This document shows, piece by piece, positions 25,901 to 33,055 of a stretch of DNA of 64,000 nucleotides (its first letter is position 1; each line of letters opens with the position of its first letter). Source of the stretch: Treponema sp. UBA792 (GTDB lineage: Bacteria; Spirochaetota; Spirochaetia; Treponematales; Treponemataceae); the NCBI GenBank assembly GCA_002296965.1, contig DBIW01000042.1, forward strand, positions 1-64,000. Reading direction: 5' to 3'. Position numbers and translations under genes: made by a program. Under the pieces are notes generated by a model, which worked only from the letters and a program-made list of their open reading frames with translations, was not told the origin of the DNA and ran no database searches.

Positions 25901-26108
25901 CGTGCCGGACATAAGGGATGTGTCGAAATTCTACGGAGTGTTCGCGAATTCAAAGCTGAACGACTCGCTTTATCTCAAGCTGAACATGGATTTTGTTCCC
26001 GTGGTCGGAAGGCTCTCGACGCTGCTGATGAAAAGCACATTCCGGTTTTCGTTCTATCCGCGCACGCAGGGATTCAAATTCTCATTCGACATGAAATTCA
26101 CCATGTGA
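22959..26108 (+). CDS. Large exported protein: peptidase-MA-like part, beta-propeller, probable barrel
   Basis: The 1049-residue protein begins with a signal peptide (FLSFIILLACSLNLRA). Residues ~60-280 resemble the peptidase MA group around PFSLAEGAAYA, but no HExxH is present, so catalysis is doubtful. Residues ~300-650 contain repeated strands (MTLSPDGRFLAVSHI, IALLLNENNRSLLM) like a TolB/WD-type propeller. The C-terminal ~350 residues are long alternating strands (LYLKLNMDFVPVVG, FKFSFDMKFTM) and may form an outer-membrane barrel. Related three-part architectures are known in other Gram-negative-type bacteria, but no function is established. GGAGG five bases before the ATG at 22959 fixes the start; it overlaps no gene but follows argD by 16 bases, so it is probably cotranscribed. 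Confidence 0.65.
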   Translation: MPAWRRNFLSFIILLACSLNLRAGIMSRPRVVNVISTEFFDILFPKESTETAEILAENADGIFRESMTYMRSVSPFRMPVVISPDSDTFSVTYSPVPYNRIVIYESVPDADSSHYGNALLDSFRRETVRAVTASVKTPFWHFMTNFLGFDVLQPAVLLNLPFSLAEGAAYAADADRKNGILSDGHAIQILAQAKLDGEFPTWLQASGARDIYPGKQLALTAGAAFTAYIQQRWGIYRYAEFWNECGKVHAFSLTAGIFRKIYGVPLADVWKDFEDSIPLPDTSAYSGNGAPLFGSDSQGLYRNIMSTPYGLVWYDMMRHEVDIFTPSGTTEERRLLFLAAEVTRMTLSPDGRFLAVSHIQDSTRENFSRDTVWIYDLKERKFLSETFALRDAALIELDDGATGITGIRTDRNTSELQVWYAAEVNSVSGTENGRESRPENPLIFSRKFGRNSVPSSPIGTGRGKIALLLNENNRSLLMTCGTGGTDEQFWRLSAETGKTDGDNPVRTELKIRRLNTVKNIGSNGRIVSELYMFEFLPEGIPAFTRTACLLMDKDGSPDEIWLQKNDISGGMNSPALRGNTVWYSAHKFSHDELRQIPFTSLEFVRGKMEPVIPQYAQDEIHPAPEISVKTETTENGDTVTTKYLGAHEIGTYNPFRYMFHGTWIPMLPVKEISLENGTEFWPGLGTAYLTQSDPLMNNELTLSAGFGFAKLDFTKLVNPTEESLAEFQKGMTDFDKDISFAAFTKNTSTPVDISAGGLLKFNWSGQYDMKILLGTAWEIPLGMKIRRLSMDIQSLLTASTGYMDITQKDTHPDMAAWTAVGDSYRNFKVSSKVIYTNIHQYGASPFEMRGISFGSTLLALWDINRIEADREGSESAESGTSWNPNNILETITQLNMAFFATAEIPRLTPLENTGGWILSVPAEIYAEIFNTNGTSLKAYTEFLLVGKEIQYGIPLLNLYFSRLGLKAGYDITLNYDTAAVSVPDIRDVSKFYGVFANSKLNDSLYLKLNMDFVPVVGRLSTLLMKSTFRFSFYPRTQGFKFSFDMKFTM

Positions 26109-26122
26109 GCATCTGAGCCATG

Positions 26123-26151
26123 TTGAACCTGCACTGAATTTGGAGTAAGAT
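26123..26151 (+). promoter_or_regulatory. Leaderless-type promoter of the RsmI-like gene
   Basis: TTGAAC (26123-26128), a 17-base spacer and TAAGAT (26146-26151), then six bases to the ATG at 26158. A GGAG in the spacer lies too far upstream to act as a ribosome binding site. Confidence 0.65.
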
Positions 26152-26157
26152 TCGCCA

Positions 26158-26865
26158 ATGGAAAACGCATTATATCTGATTCCGGTCACTCTTGGAGATA
26201 CCCCGGTAGAAAAAGTCCTGCCGTCATACAACCGCGATATTATTCTCGGAATAAAACACTTTATTGTGGAAAACGTCCGGTCGGCGCGGAGATTCCTGAA
26301 AAAGACGGACAGCGCCATTGACATCGACACGCTTACATTCTACGAGCTGAACCGGCACACAGACAGACGTATTATCGGAGAATATCTTGTGCCGCTGCAG
26401 AGCGGAAATCCTGTCGGAATCATATCGGAAGCCGGATGCCCGGCGGTGGCGGATCCCGGCGCGGATGTAGTGGCGGAGGCGCAGAGGCGCGGATTCAGGG
26501 TGATTCCGCTGACCGGCCCCTCATCGATAATCATGTCCGTAATGGCAAGCGGATTCAACGGCCAGAGTTTCGCGTTCAACGGCTATCTTCCCGTGGAACC
26601 CCAGCAGCGCGCAAAGGCGCTAAGAAAACTTGAGAGCCGCGCCATTTCTGAGGATCAGACGCAGATATTCATCGAGACACCATACAGAAACCGGAAGATG
26701 ATCGAGACAATGCTGACTTCGCTCAGGCCGTCGACCAAACTCTGCATCGCCGCAGGAATCACCTGCCAGGAGGAATTCATAGCGACAAAAACCGTCGCCG
26801 AATGGAAAAAAACAGAAATGCCGGAACTGTCAAAAATTCCGGCGATTTTTCTTCTATATAAATAA
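26158..26865 (+). CDS. RsmI-like tetrapyrrole-methylase-superfamily methyltransferase
   Basis: The 235-residue protein has the TP-methylase fold of RsmI, which methylates 16S rRNA C1402. It starts ALYLIPVTLGD, then has ISEAGCPAVADPGADVV and VIPLTGPSSIIMSVMASGFNGQSFAFNGYLP, and later IFIETPYRN. It is shorter than classic RsmI (~280 residues) and has VTLGDTPVEKVLP instead of ATPIGNLGDI, which matches a short variant common in Bacteroidetes whose target is not firmly established. I therefore avoid the symbol rsmI. It is transcribed from its own leaderless-type promoter and converges on fliE. Confidence 0.85.
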   Translation: MENALYLIPVTLGDTPVEKVLPSYNRDIILGIKHFIVENVRSARRFLKKTDSAIDIDTLTFYELNRHTDRRIIGEYLVPLQSGNPVGIISEAGCPAVADPGADVVAEAQRRGFRVIPLTGPSSIIMSVMASGFNGQSFAFNGYLPVEPQQRAKALRKLESRAISEDQTQIFIETPYRNRKMIETMLTSLRPSTKLCIAAGITCQEEFIATKTVAEWKKTEMPELSKIPAIFLLYK

Positions 26866-26915
26866 TTTTCAGGCGCACCGCCGCGACAGGCTCCGCTCCG
26901 GGGTGGACGCCGGAA

Positions 26916-27281
26916 CTATCTTGTAGTGGTGATTTCGTTCCATCCGGTGACCAGACGGTCGATCACTGTCTGCGCAAGATTCAGCGACATCCTAGCCTTT
27001 GACATCGCGATTGTCACGTCGTGGATGTCCACGCTTTCCGGCTCGGTGATTATTTTCTCCTGCAGCCCGGCCACATCCATCTGCTGGCTGTTCATCTCCG
27101 ACATCGCGTCAAGAAGATATTCACCGAATGACCTGCGGGTCTCCGCCGCTCCCTTGTCCGCATAGGAAGGAATGCTGTTGAACGGCGCGCCGGCTATATC
27201 AGAAAGCTTGGATGCGCCTGTATGCGCCGCATCGGTACGCGTCATCTGTAATGTTCCGAATTCAGGTATTTTCATGCTCAT
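26916..27281 (-). CDS. fliE: Flagellar hook-basal body protein FliE
   Basis: The 121-residue product links the MS ring to the rod. The conserved C-terminal half is clear: SFGEYLLDAMSEMNSQQMDVAGLQEKIITEPESVDIHDVTIAMSKARMSLNLAQTVIDRLVTGWNEI. A GGTG sequence lies just upstream of the ATG, and the gene follows flgC by 12 bases. In other spirochaetes the next genes are fliF and fliG, but here the operon ends at fliE and meets the convergent methylase gene. Confidence 0.93.
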   Translation of the reverse strand: MSMKIPEFGTLQMTRTDAAHTGASKLSDIAGAPFNSIPSYADKGAAETRRSFGEYLLDAMSEMNSQQMDVAGLQEKIITEPESVDIHDVTIAMSKARMSLNLAQTVIDRLVTGWNEITTTR

Positions 27282-27293
27282 ATACTACACCAA

Positions 27294-27752
27294 TCACCGT
27301 CCGATATTCAACGCGGCGGAGAACATATCCTTTGCTCCGTCAATTACAGTCGCATTCGCCTCATACGCACGGGAAGCGGAAATAAGATCGACCATCTCGT
27401 TAACGATGTTCACGTTCGGATATTCCACATAACCCTTGTTCGGACCGCTCTTTATCGCGTCAGGATGTTCAGGATCCCAGACAAGACGCCCTTCCGTAGT
27501 ATCCTTGACAATCTCCATCACCTTCACGCCCTTTCCCGGACCGTTGTCAAGCGATTCGGGGGTGAACGGATTCCTCCACTGCGGATTTGAATCCGCCGCT
27601 GGAGAAAGGACAACCCGTGAACGCTGGAACGGTCCTCCGTCCTGAGTGCGTGTCGTTGACGCATTCGCGATATTGTCGGAAATTACATCACTTCTGAGGC
27701 GTTCCGCGCTCATTCCTGTGGCCGCAATATTTATACTGGTAAAAAGTCCCAT
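27294..27752 (-). CDS. flgC: Flagellar proximal rod protein FlgC
   Basis: The 152-residue rod protein has the flagellar-axial N-terminus MGLFTSINIAATGMSAERLRSDVISDNIANASTTRT and the C-terminal coiled-coil ending YPNVNIVNEMVDLISASRAYEANATVIDGAKDMFSAALNIGR, which is diagnostic for FlgC. It follows flgB by 16 bases in the flgB-flgC-fliE operon. The product is exported to the periplasm, where spirochaete flagella lie. Confidence 0.95.
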   Translation of the reverse strand: MGLFTSINIAATGMSAERLRSDVISDNIANASTTRTQDGGPFQRSRVVLSPAADSNPQWRNPFTPESLDNGPGKGVKVMEIVKDTTEGRLVWDPEHPDAIKSGPNKGYVEYPNVNIVNEMVDLISASRAYEANATVIDGAKDMFSAALNIGR

Positions 27753-27768
27753 ACTTCAATTCCCCTGA

Positions 27769-28185
27769 TTATTTCTTCATCGCGGTAGTAACCTGCTCGA
27801 ATTCAAAGCCCGCAAGCTGAGAAAGAAGCCTGTACTGCATCTGAATCTGCAGAATATTGTTGGCTTCCGTCTCCGCGTCGACATTGTTTCCGTTTGCCTT
27901 TGCGGTTGTCGTGTAGTCAAGCACACGGCGCGGCTGAACCTCGCGGTAGTCATAAGGCTCATTCACGTTTATGTGCCTCGGATCGGTGGCCGTAAGCTGG
28001 AATCCGTTCTCCGCGGCCTTCTCAGAATCAAAGGCGCGCTTCAGCTCGCTCTCAAAGTTGACGACGCTCCGCTTGAAATTCGGAACCTCGGAGTTCGCGA
28101 GATTGTTGGCGGAAACCTGATAACGCAACGACGTCACATCCATCTGACGCTGAAGCAGATCCACAGACCTTGTAAAACTGTTCAT
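27769..28185 (-). CDS. flgB: Flagellar rod protein FlgB
   Basis: The 138-residue protein is FlgB: N-terminus SFTRSVDLLQRQMDVTSLRYQVSANNLANSEVPNFKRSVVNFE and C-terminus DAETEANNILQIQMQYRLLSQLAGFEFEQVTTAMKK. AAAGGTGG five bases before the ATG at 28185 decides the start over a GTG three codons upstream. It is the first gene of the unit; the divergent MATE gene lies 116 bases away. I found no convincing sigma-28 promoter in the gap. Confidence 0.95.
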   Translation of the reverse strand: MNSFTRSVDLLQRQMDVTSLRYQVSANNLANSEVPNFKRSVVNFESELKRAFDSEKAAENGFQLTATDPRHINVNEPYDYREVQPRRVLDYTTTAKANGNNVDAETEANNILQIQMQYRLLSQLAGFEFEQVTTAMKK

Positions 28186-28265
28186 ATAAACCACCTTTCT
28201 ATATTAATCGGAATCGGCATGGAAAATATTAGAAAAAAAACAGGAATTCACCGGAATCCGCGATG

Positions 28266-28294
28266 TTGACACAGCGGACGGTGTTAAATACAAT
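28266..28294 (+). promoter_or_regulatory. Leaderless-type consensus promoter of the first MATE gene
   Basis: TTGACA (28266-28271), a 17-base spacer and TACAAT (28289-28294), then seven bases to the ATG at 28302. It is the best -35 match among the leaderless set. Confidence 0.75.
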
Positions 28295-28301
28295 CATCCC
28301 C

Positions 28302-29678
28302 ATGTCAAAAAACAACCTCCCGTTACAGGAAAACAAGATGGGCACAATGCCCGTAACAAAGCTGATTCTTAACATGTCTCTTCCGATGATGTTCTCCATG
28401 TTCATTCAGGCGCTCTACAACATAGTTGACAGCGTCTTTGTCGCGCAGATATCGGAGAACGCGCTCACCGCGGTATCGCTCGCATTTCCGGTACAGAACC
28501 TGATGATTTCCGTCGCGGTCGGAACGTCGGTCGGTGTGAATGCCCTGCTCTCAATGCGCCTGGGCGAAAAGAACAGACAGGAAGCCGAAAAAACCGCCAT
28601 GAACGGACTTTTTCTTTCAGTATGCAGCTTCATGCTGTTTTTTGTTCTCGGAATTCTGCTTATTCCTGTCTATCTGAGAAGCCAGACCTCAAACCAGGAA
28701 ATAATCGGGTACGGACTTGAATATCTTTATGTGGTTGTTCTTGCCTCTCCGGGACTTTTCGCGGGAATCATGTGCGACAGGCTGCTCCAGTCCACGGGAC
28801 GGACAATGTACACGATGTACTCGCAGATTTCCGGCGCGCTCACGAACATCATCCTTGACCCGCTGCTTATTTTCGGAATCGGATTCTTTCCCGAAATGGG
28901 CGTATACGGAGCTGCCGTGGCGACTGTGGCGGGACAGATTGTCGGTCTTGCGGTGTCAGTATTCTTCAACCTGAAAAAAAATCCCGACATAACGCTCAGC
29001 ATCAGAAAATTCCGCCCGGATCCGACGGTAATCGGAAGAATCTACAGAGTCGGAATTCCTTCCATAATCCTTAGCTCTGTAACCTCTGTCACGACATATT
29101 TCATGAACCTGATTCTGGGCTCCTTCTCCTCGACAGCAATCGCTGTCTACGGAGTCTATTTCAAGCTGAACAGCTTTATCTTCATGCCGGTGTTCGGCCT
29201 GAACAACGGAATTGTTCCTATAATCGCCTACAATTACGGGGCCAGAAACAAAAAGCGCATAACCCAGGCGATAAGAACCGGACTGATTTTCGCAATAATA
29301 ATCATGTCGGCAGGAACACTGATTTTCGAGCTTATTCCGGGCGTTCTGCTCCGCCTCTTTGCCGCGTCGGACGCCATGCTTTCAATAGGAATTCCCGCCA
29401 TGAGGATAATAGCAAGCAGTTTTATCGGAGCGGCGGTCGCAATCTCGCTTTCGTCGGTGTTCCAGGCTTTCGGCAAGGCTTTCTATAGCATGATAGTATC
29501 CATAATCAGGCAGATTGTATTCCTGCTGCCGGCGGCATGGCTTCTATCGCTCAGCGGAAACATAAACATAATCTGGTTCTGTTTTCCGATCGCGGAAGTC
29601 ATGTCCGTAGCCCTGTCACTTCTGTTCATGCGGTCTGTCTACAGGAACACAATCGCTGAACTTGACCGGCAGAACTGA
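28302..29678 (+). CDS. MATE-family multidrug efflux protein
   Basis: The 458-residue inner-membrane protein has twelve predicted helices in two MATE repeats. It starts MSKNNLPLQENKMGTMPVTKLILNMSLPMMFSMFIQALYNIVDSVFVAQ-like sequence, with the conserved region ISENALTAVSLAFPVQNLM and the second-repeat counterpart FGLNNGIVPIIAYNYGARN. MATE proteins export cationic drugs and metabolites in exchange for Na+ or H+. The ATG at 28302 is chosen because the promoter directly precedes it; the longer frame from 28263 would start upstream of the -35. A second MATE gene lies at 51091. Confidence 0.92.
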   Translation: MSKNNLPLQENKMGTMPVTKLILNMSLPMMFSMFIQALYNIVDSVFVAQISENALTAVSLAFPVQNLMISVAVGTSVGVNALLSMRLGEKNRQEAEKTAMNGLFLSVCSFMLFFVLGILLIPVYLRSQTSNQEIIGYGLEYLYVVVLASPGLFAGIMCDRLLQSTGRTMYTMYSQISGALTNIILDPLLIFGIGFFPEMGVYGAAVATVAGQIVGLAVSVFFNLKKNPDITLSIRKFRPDPTVIGRIYRVGIPSIILSSVTSVTTYFMNLILGSFSSTAIAVYGVYFKLNSFIFMPVFGLNNGIVPIIAYNYGARNKKRITQAIRTGLIFAIIIMSAGTLIFELIPGVLLRLFAASDAMLSIGIPAMRIIASSFIGAAVAISLSSVFQAFGKAFYSMIVSIIRQIVFLLPAAWLLSLSGNINIIWFCFPIAEVMSVALSLLFMRSVYRNTIAELDRQN

Positions 29679-29693
29679 AATTCTCCGAGGCCT

Positions 29694-30899
29694 TCACTCC
29701 GCGTTTCTAGCAAGACGAAGACCGCCGGTCTTTACGTAGGACGGGTCGGCTCTTCTGTAGCATGACTCAAAATATACGTAAGAAGCGTTGTAGCCGCCAT
29801 TTTTCATGGTTTTGTAAGGGTAGACTTCGTATTTCCAGTCGTAAGGAGAGCCGAAGTCGCAGCACCATTCGTAGGCGTTTCCGGCAAGATCGTAAAATCC
29901 AAGCTCGGAAGGAATTTTTCCGCCCTGCTTGTGGATTCTCATCGAGCCGTTCGCAGGAATTTTGCACGAGGAATTGCGGTCATCCCAGCCGGCGGCGGTT
30001 TCTCTTGGTCCGTCATTCTTTGAGTTGCTCATATTCCAGCCGTAGTTTTTTGCAACTTTTGATGTCGGAACTGGCGTAACTCCCATGATTTCGTCCATAA
30101 GAGTTGGCTTTGAGTTTCCGTTGCAGGGACCTGTTTTGTCGCCAGGAGCATTTTTTCCGCTTATAAAAGAACCGTCCCTGCATTTGCGCGCGGCGTATTC
30201 CCATTCGTAAATATATGGAAGCCTGAATCCGTTTGCATTTTTGTTCACGCAGGGATTGTCAACATTTCCCTTGGCAAGGCTTGTCATGTCGGTTTTCTTC
30301 GCAGAACCAAACGGAAGCGGACAATCTGCGGTTGTTGCTGGAACTCCTTCGGCATAAATTGAACTTCTGAGCGGATTTTTAAAAGCTGAATCCGTGCAGT
30401 AAACTGGAGCAAGACCGCACAATTCGCTCAAAGCGTTGCACCACACGACAGCATCGCGCCAGTTTATTCCGCAGACAGGAATTCCTTCATCTTTAGGCTC
30501 GCCGCCTTCGTTAAAAAGCTTGCTGCTGCCCAAATCTCCGTACTGACCTTCCGCACCGGCATTTTCAAAAGAATATTTTTTTTCTCCGCGCGAATCAGAA
30601 GTCGCCCAAGAATACACAAAACGCCACACATTGTAGCTGACCTCGAACTTTGACATGCTGAACGGCACAACGGAAGCAATTTTTGTGACGCTTTCAACAT
30701 CCTCGCCAAGAACAATCGCATCCGTATTCAGAACGCTTATCATGTTGATTTTTAAATTTGAGTCCGAAACTGAAAACTGCGACTCTTCCGTTCTGGGAGC
30801 GACTTTATAATAAGCGTAGTCGTTGGAATTTTCGCCTGAAAAATCACACGAGAAAAACAGGACGCAAACCGCAGGCAAGACAAAAAGAAATTTCTTCAT
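29694..30899 (-). CDS. Lipoprotein with formylglycine-generating-enzyme-like (SUMF1) domain
   Basis: The 401-residue protein starts with a lipoprotein signal (FLFVLPAVCVLFFSC, acylated Cys about residue 18). From about residue 75 it follows the FGE-sulfatase/SUMF1 fold: PFSMSKFEVSYNVWRFVY, VCGINWRDAVVWCNALSELCGL, NGFRLPYIYEWEYAARK, ELGFYDLAGNAYEWCCD and the ending GGLRLARNAE. Members include sulfatase activators and non-enzymatic binding proteins; I cannot see a proven active site here. A TATAAT box (30906-30911) ends six bases before the ATG. It lies at the left end of an A+T-richer patch. Confidence 0.85.
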   Translation of the reverse strand: MKKFLFVLPAVCVLFFSCDFSGENSNDYAYYKVAPRTEESQFSVSDSNLKINMISVLNTDAIVLGEDVESVTKIASVVPFSMSKFEVSYNVWRFVYSWATSDSRGEKKYSFENAGAEGQYGDLGSSKLFNEGGEPKDEGIPVCGINWRDAVVWCNALSELCGLAPVYCTDSAFKNPLRSSIYAEGVPATTADCPLPFGSAKKTDMTSLAKGNVDNPCVNKNANGFRLPYIYEWEYAARKCRDGSFISGKNAPGDKTGPCNGNSKPTLMDEIMGVTPVPTSKVAKNYGWNMSNSKNDGPRETAAGWDDRNSSCKIPANGSMRIHKQGGKIPSELGFYDLAGNAYEWCCDFGSPYDWKYEVYPYKTMKNGGYNASYVYFESCYRRADPSYVKTGGLRLARNAE

Positions 30900-30905
30900 G
30901 CAAAG

Positions 30906-30911
30906 ATTATA
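30906..30911 (-). promoter_or_regulatory. TATAAT box six bases before the FGE-like gene
   Basis: A perfect -10 box on the minus strand at leaderless distance from the ATG; the -35 region (TGTTCA or nearby) is weak. Confidence 0.45.
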
Positions 30912-31003
30912 TTACAGCAACGGAAAATTGAACACAGAAATTTCATCATCATTCTCAGATTGCAAAAAAGCGGAATCAAGTTTAAGATTGCAACATAGCC
31001 CAC

Positions 31004-31042
31004 TGTCATTCCCGTGCGCCGACACGGAAATCTGGAATGACG
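31004..31042. repeat. REP-like palindromic repeat
   Basis: TGTCATTCCCGTG is followed by CGCCGA and then CACGGAAATCTGGAATGACG, forming an imperfect inverted repeat of the CATTCC...GGAATG type that recurs in many bacterial genomes. A partial copy of its middle (CGCCGACACGGAAATCCG) occurs near 32879-32896. Confidence 0.55.
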
Positions 31043-31089
31043 ACCCGGAAAAAGACGGCTTTTCAGCAATTTAACAAGGAAGCAAAAAT

Positions 31090-31554
31090 ATGATTCAAAT
31101 CAAAAAAGCAACTGATGCAGAAATTGACGCACTGATGAAATCCCGATGCCGGACAATGCGCGAAGTATGCGGCTTTGGTGAAGACTATGAATTTTCCGCC
31201 GAGTTCATGGAAAGCACAAAGGAATATTTTCTGCACGGAGACGGAACTACCGTAATCGCAACTGACGATTCCGCCGGAACACCGCAAATCGTGGGAAACG
31301 CAACGCTCTGCTACACAAACTTGATGCCGACATTTTCTCACCCAGGCGGAAAACGCGCGCACCTGAAGAACGTTCACGTTGAAAAAGAATTCCGCCGCAA
31401 AGGAATCGCCCGCAAAATGATTGAGTTCCTTGTTAACGAAGCGAAGGAGCGCGGCGTTACCGAAATCAGTCTGGACGCAACCGACGACGGCAGAAAACTT
31501 TACGAAGCAATGGGCTGGCACACAAACAATGAAGCGATGGCGAAGGATTTATAG
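31090..31554 (+). CDS. GNAT-family N-acetyltransferase
   Basis: The 154-residue protein is a single GNAT domain. The acetyl-CoA loop is seen in LKNVHVEKEFRRKGIARKMIEFLVNEAKERGV, followed by EISLDATDDGRKLYEAMGW, the usual last strand and helix. The acceptor is unknown. AAGGA lies nine bases before the ATG. It stands between a REP-like repeat and a convergent ATPase gene, in the A+T-richer patch, and could be recently acquired. Confidence 0.88.
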   Translation: MIQIKKATDAEIDALMKSRCRTMREVCGFGEDYEFSAEFMESTKEYFLHGDGTTVIATDDSAGTPQIVGNATLCYTNLMPTFSHPGGKRAHLKNVHVEKEFRRKGIARKMIEFLVNEAKERGVTEISLDATDDGRKLYEAMGWHTNNEAMAKDL

Positions 31555-31566
31555 AAGAAAACAATC

Positions 31567-32745
31567 CTAACTGTGAGGCTCAAGCAGCCAGTCAATTATA
31601 TTCTTATGGATAATTCCCTCCTGCGAAAAATCAAATTTATCAGCTGAAAGGACATACTTCGGGTAATTGTCTTTTACGTTTTTATATGCGCCGAATTCAC
31701 GCTCAACGGTCGCCTCATCGGCAAGAAGATAGCAGACCTGAAAATATTGTTTTTCATTTCCTTTTTGCGCGACAAAATCAATCTCGGCATTTTTCAGAGC
31801 GCCTATGTAGACTTCATATCCTCGGCTCTTAAGCTCATTGTAAACTATATTTTCAAGACTTGCGCCGATGTCGAGCTTTACGGAATGAATTCTTGCAAGG
31901 CTCACATCAGCCAGATAATATTTGTCGAATGTTGAAAGAACTTTTTTTTCCTGAATGTCATATCTTGAAACTTTGTCCGTAACGCACGAATTGCAAATGA
32001 ACGAAAGATAATTGTAAAGCGATTCCTTTGAGCATTCCCGGTTTTCAGATTTCAGAAAATTTGCAATCGACTTTCCTGAAAAAATCTGCGACATATTAAT
32101 AGAAAGATAATCAATAATCTTGTTCAGCAGTGCCACATTTTGAATTTTATAGCGGGAAATAATATCTTTCAAAACAATTGAATCATACAAATCAGAAAGA
32201 AAAACTTTGAGCTCATCGTCGCTGTGCAGGGAAAAACGCTGCGGCATACCGCCCCAACGGATGTAATCCATAAGAGCATTCTCATCCGCTTTTTCTATTC
32301 CCTGAATTTCAAGGCTTTCCGCAAAAGTGAACGGCAGAATTTTAAATGAAACATAACGCCCGGAAAGCAGAGTCGCCAGCTCGCCGGACAGAAGCTTGGC
32401 ATTCGAGCCTGTGATGAAAATGCTTGTGTTCAAAAGCCTGAAAGAATTGACTGCTTTTTCAAAGTTTGCGACATTCTGAATTTCATCAAAAAACAGATAA
32501 TATTTCTTCCCATCTGTCATAAGGTTCTTAACATATTCAAAAAGCGAAATTTCGTCCTTTAAAGAAGCAAAGTTCAAGTCCTCAAAATTGATAAAAATTT
32601 TATGCGAACTGTCAGTTTTAATTTCATCTGCAATCTGCCTTAAAATGACAGATTTTCCGCAACGGCGGATTCCAATGAGAACTTTGACAAGTTCGTTTTC
32701 ATAAAAGGGACGGATTTTTTTCAGACAGTTTTCTCTTCTTACCAT
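31567..32745 (-). CDS. AAA_14/DUF4143-type ATPase
   Basis: The 392-residue protein has Walker A GIRRCGKSVIL (about residue 25), Walker B YYLFFDEIQNV, and the sensor region SIFITGSNAKLLSGELATLLSGRY that defines the AAA_14 group. The C-terminal half is the DUF4143 nuclease-like part (GASLENIVYNELKSRGYEVYIGALKNAEIDFVAQK), with the E/D-x-K-like core IDFVAQK. These proteins occur scattered in genomes and appear mobile; their biological role is not established. The ATG at 32745 follows a leaderless-type promoter. The gene is A+T-rich relative to the window. Confidence 0.88.
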   Translation of the reverse strand: MVRRENCLKKIRPFYENELVKVLIGIRRCGKSVILRQIADEIKTDSSHKIFINFEDLNFASLKDEISLFEYVKNLMTDGKKYYLFFDEIQNVANFEKAVNSFRLLNTSIFITGSNAKLLSGELATLLSGRYVSFKILPFTFAESLEIQGIEKADENALMDYIRWGGMPQRFSLHSDDELKVFLSDLYDSIVLKDIISRYKIQNVALLNKIIDYLSINMSQIFSGKSIANFLKSENRECSKESLYNYLSFICNSCVTDKVSRYDIQEKKVLSTFDKYYLADVSLARIHSVKLDIGASLENIVYNELKSRGYEVYIGALKNAEIDFVAQKGNEKQYFQVCYLLADEATVEREFGAYKNVKDNYPKYVLSADKFDFSQEGIIHKNIIDWLLEPHS

Positions 32746-32751
32746 ACTGTT

Positions 32752-32780
32752 ATAATAGACCAAATTGATAAAAAACGCAA
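32752..32780 (-). promoter_or_regulatory. Leaderless-type promoter of the AAA_14 gene
   Basis: On the minus strand TTGCGT (32775-32780), a 17-base spacer and TATTAT (32752-32757), then six bases to the ATG. Confidence 0.65.
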
Positions 32781-33041
32781 CTTGTACGGTTCAAACGTAC
32801 TCAGTTGATAAAAACAAAAATCTGTTCGGTACACAAGGATTAAAACGCGGACGCTTGCCGCTACCTCAAGCCTCCGTTCGCCGACACGGAAATCCGCCGC
32901 AGGAGATTATCAAACGAGTTTCTTTCAGAAACGTCGCAGGGTCAAGCCGGATTATGACGAAAAAGCAGGTTCAGCAATTACATTTTTATAAGACTAAAGA
33001 TTTTCACCTATTTAATTGACTTGTAATTTTTTGTAAAAAAA
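32781..33041. other. Intergenic stretch without a recognisable gene
   Basis: Between the divergent AAA_14 and lipoprotein genes. It holds a partial copy of the REP-like repeat (about 32879-32896) and, near its right end, A+T-rich DNA with TTGACT (33016-33021) and TATAAA (33042-33047) that may drive the lipoprotein gene. An 84-codon open frame here looks like chance. Confidence 0.5.
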
Positions 33042-33055
33042 TATAAATTGCCTTC

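Noticed and set aside
28186-28260. Sigma-28-type promoter in front of flgB
   Set aside because: GCCGATTC resembles the sigma-28 -10 element, but no TAAA box is present at the required distance.
31004-32896. CRISPR array from the recurring CGCCGACACGGAAATC sequence
   Set aside because: Only two copies nearly 2 kb apart, one partial; this is a REP-like repeat.
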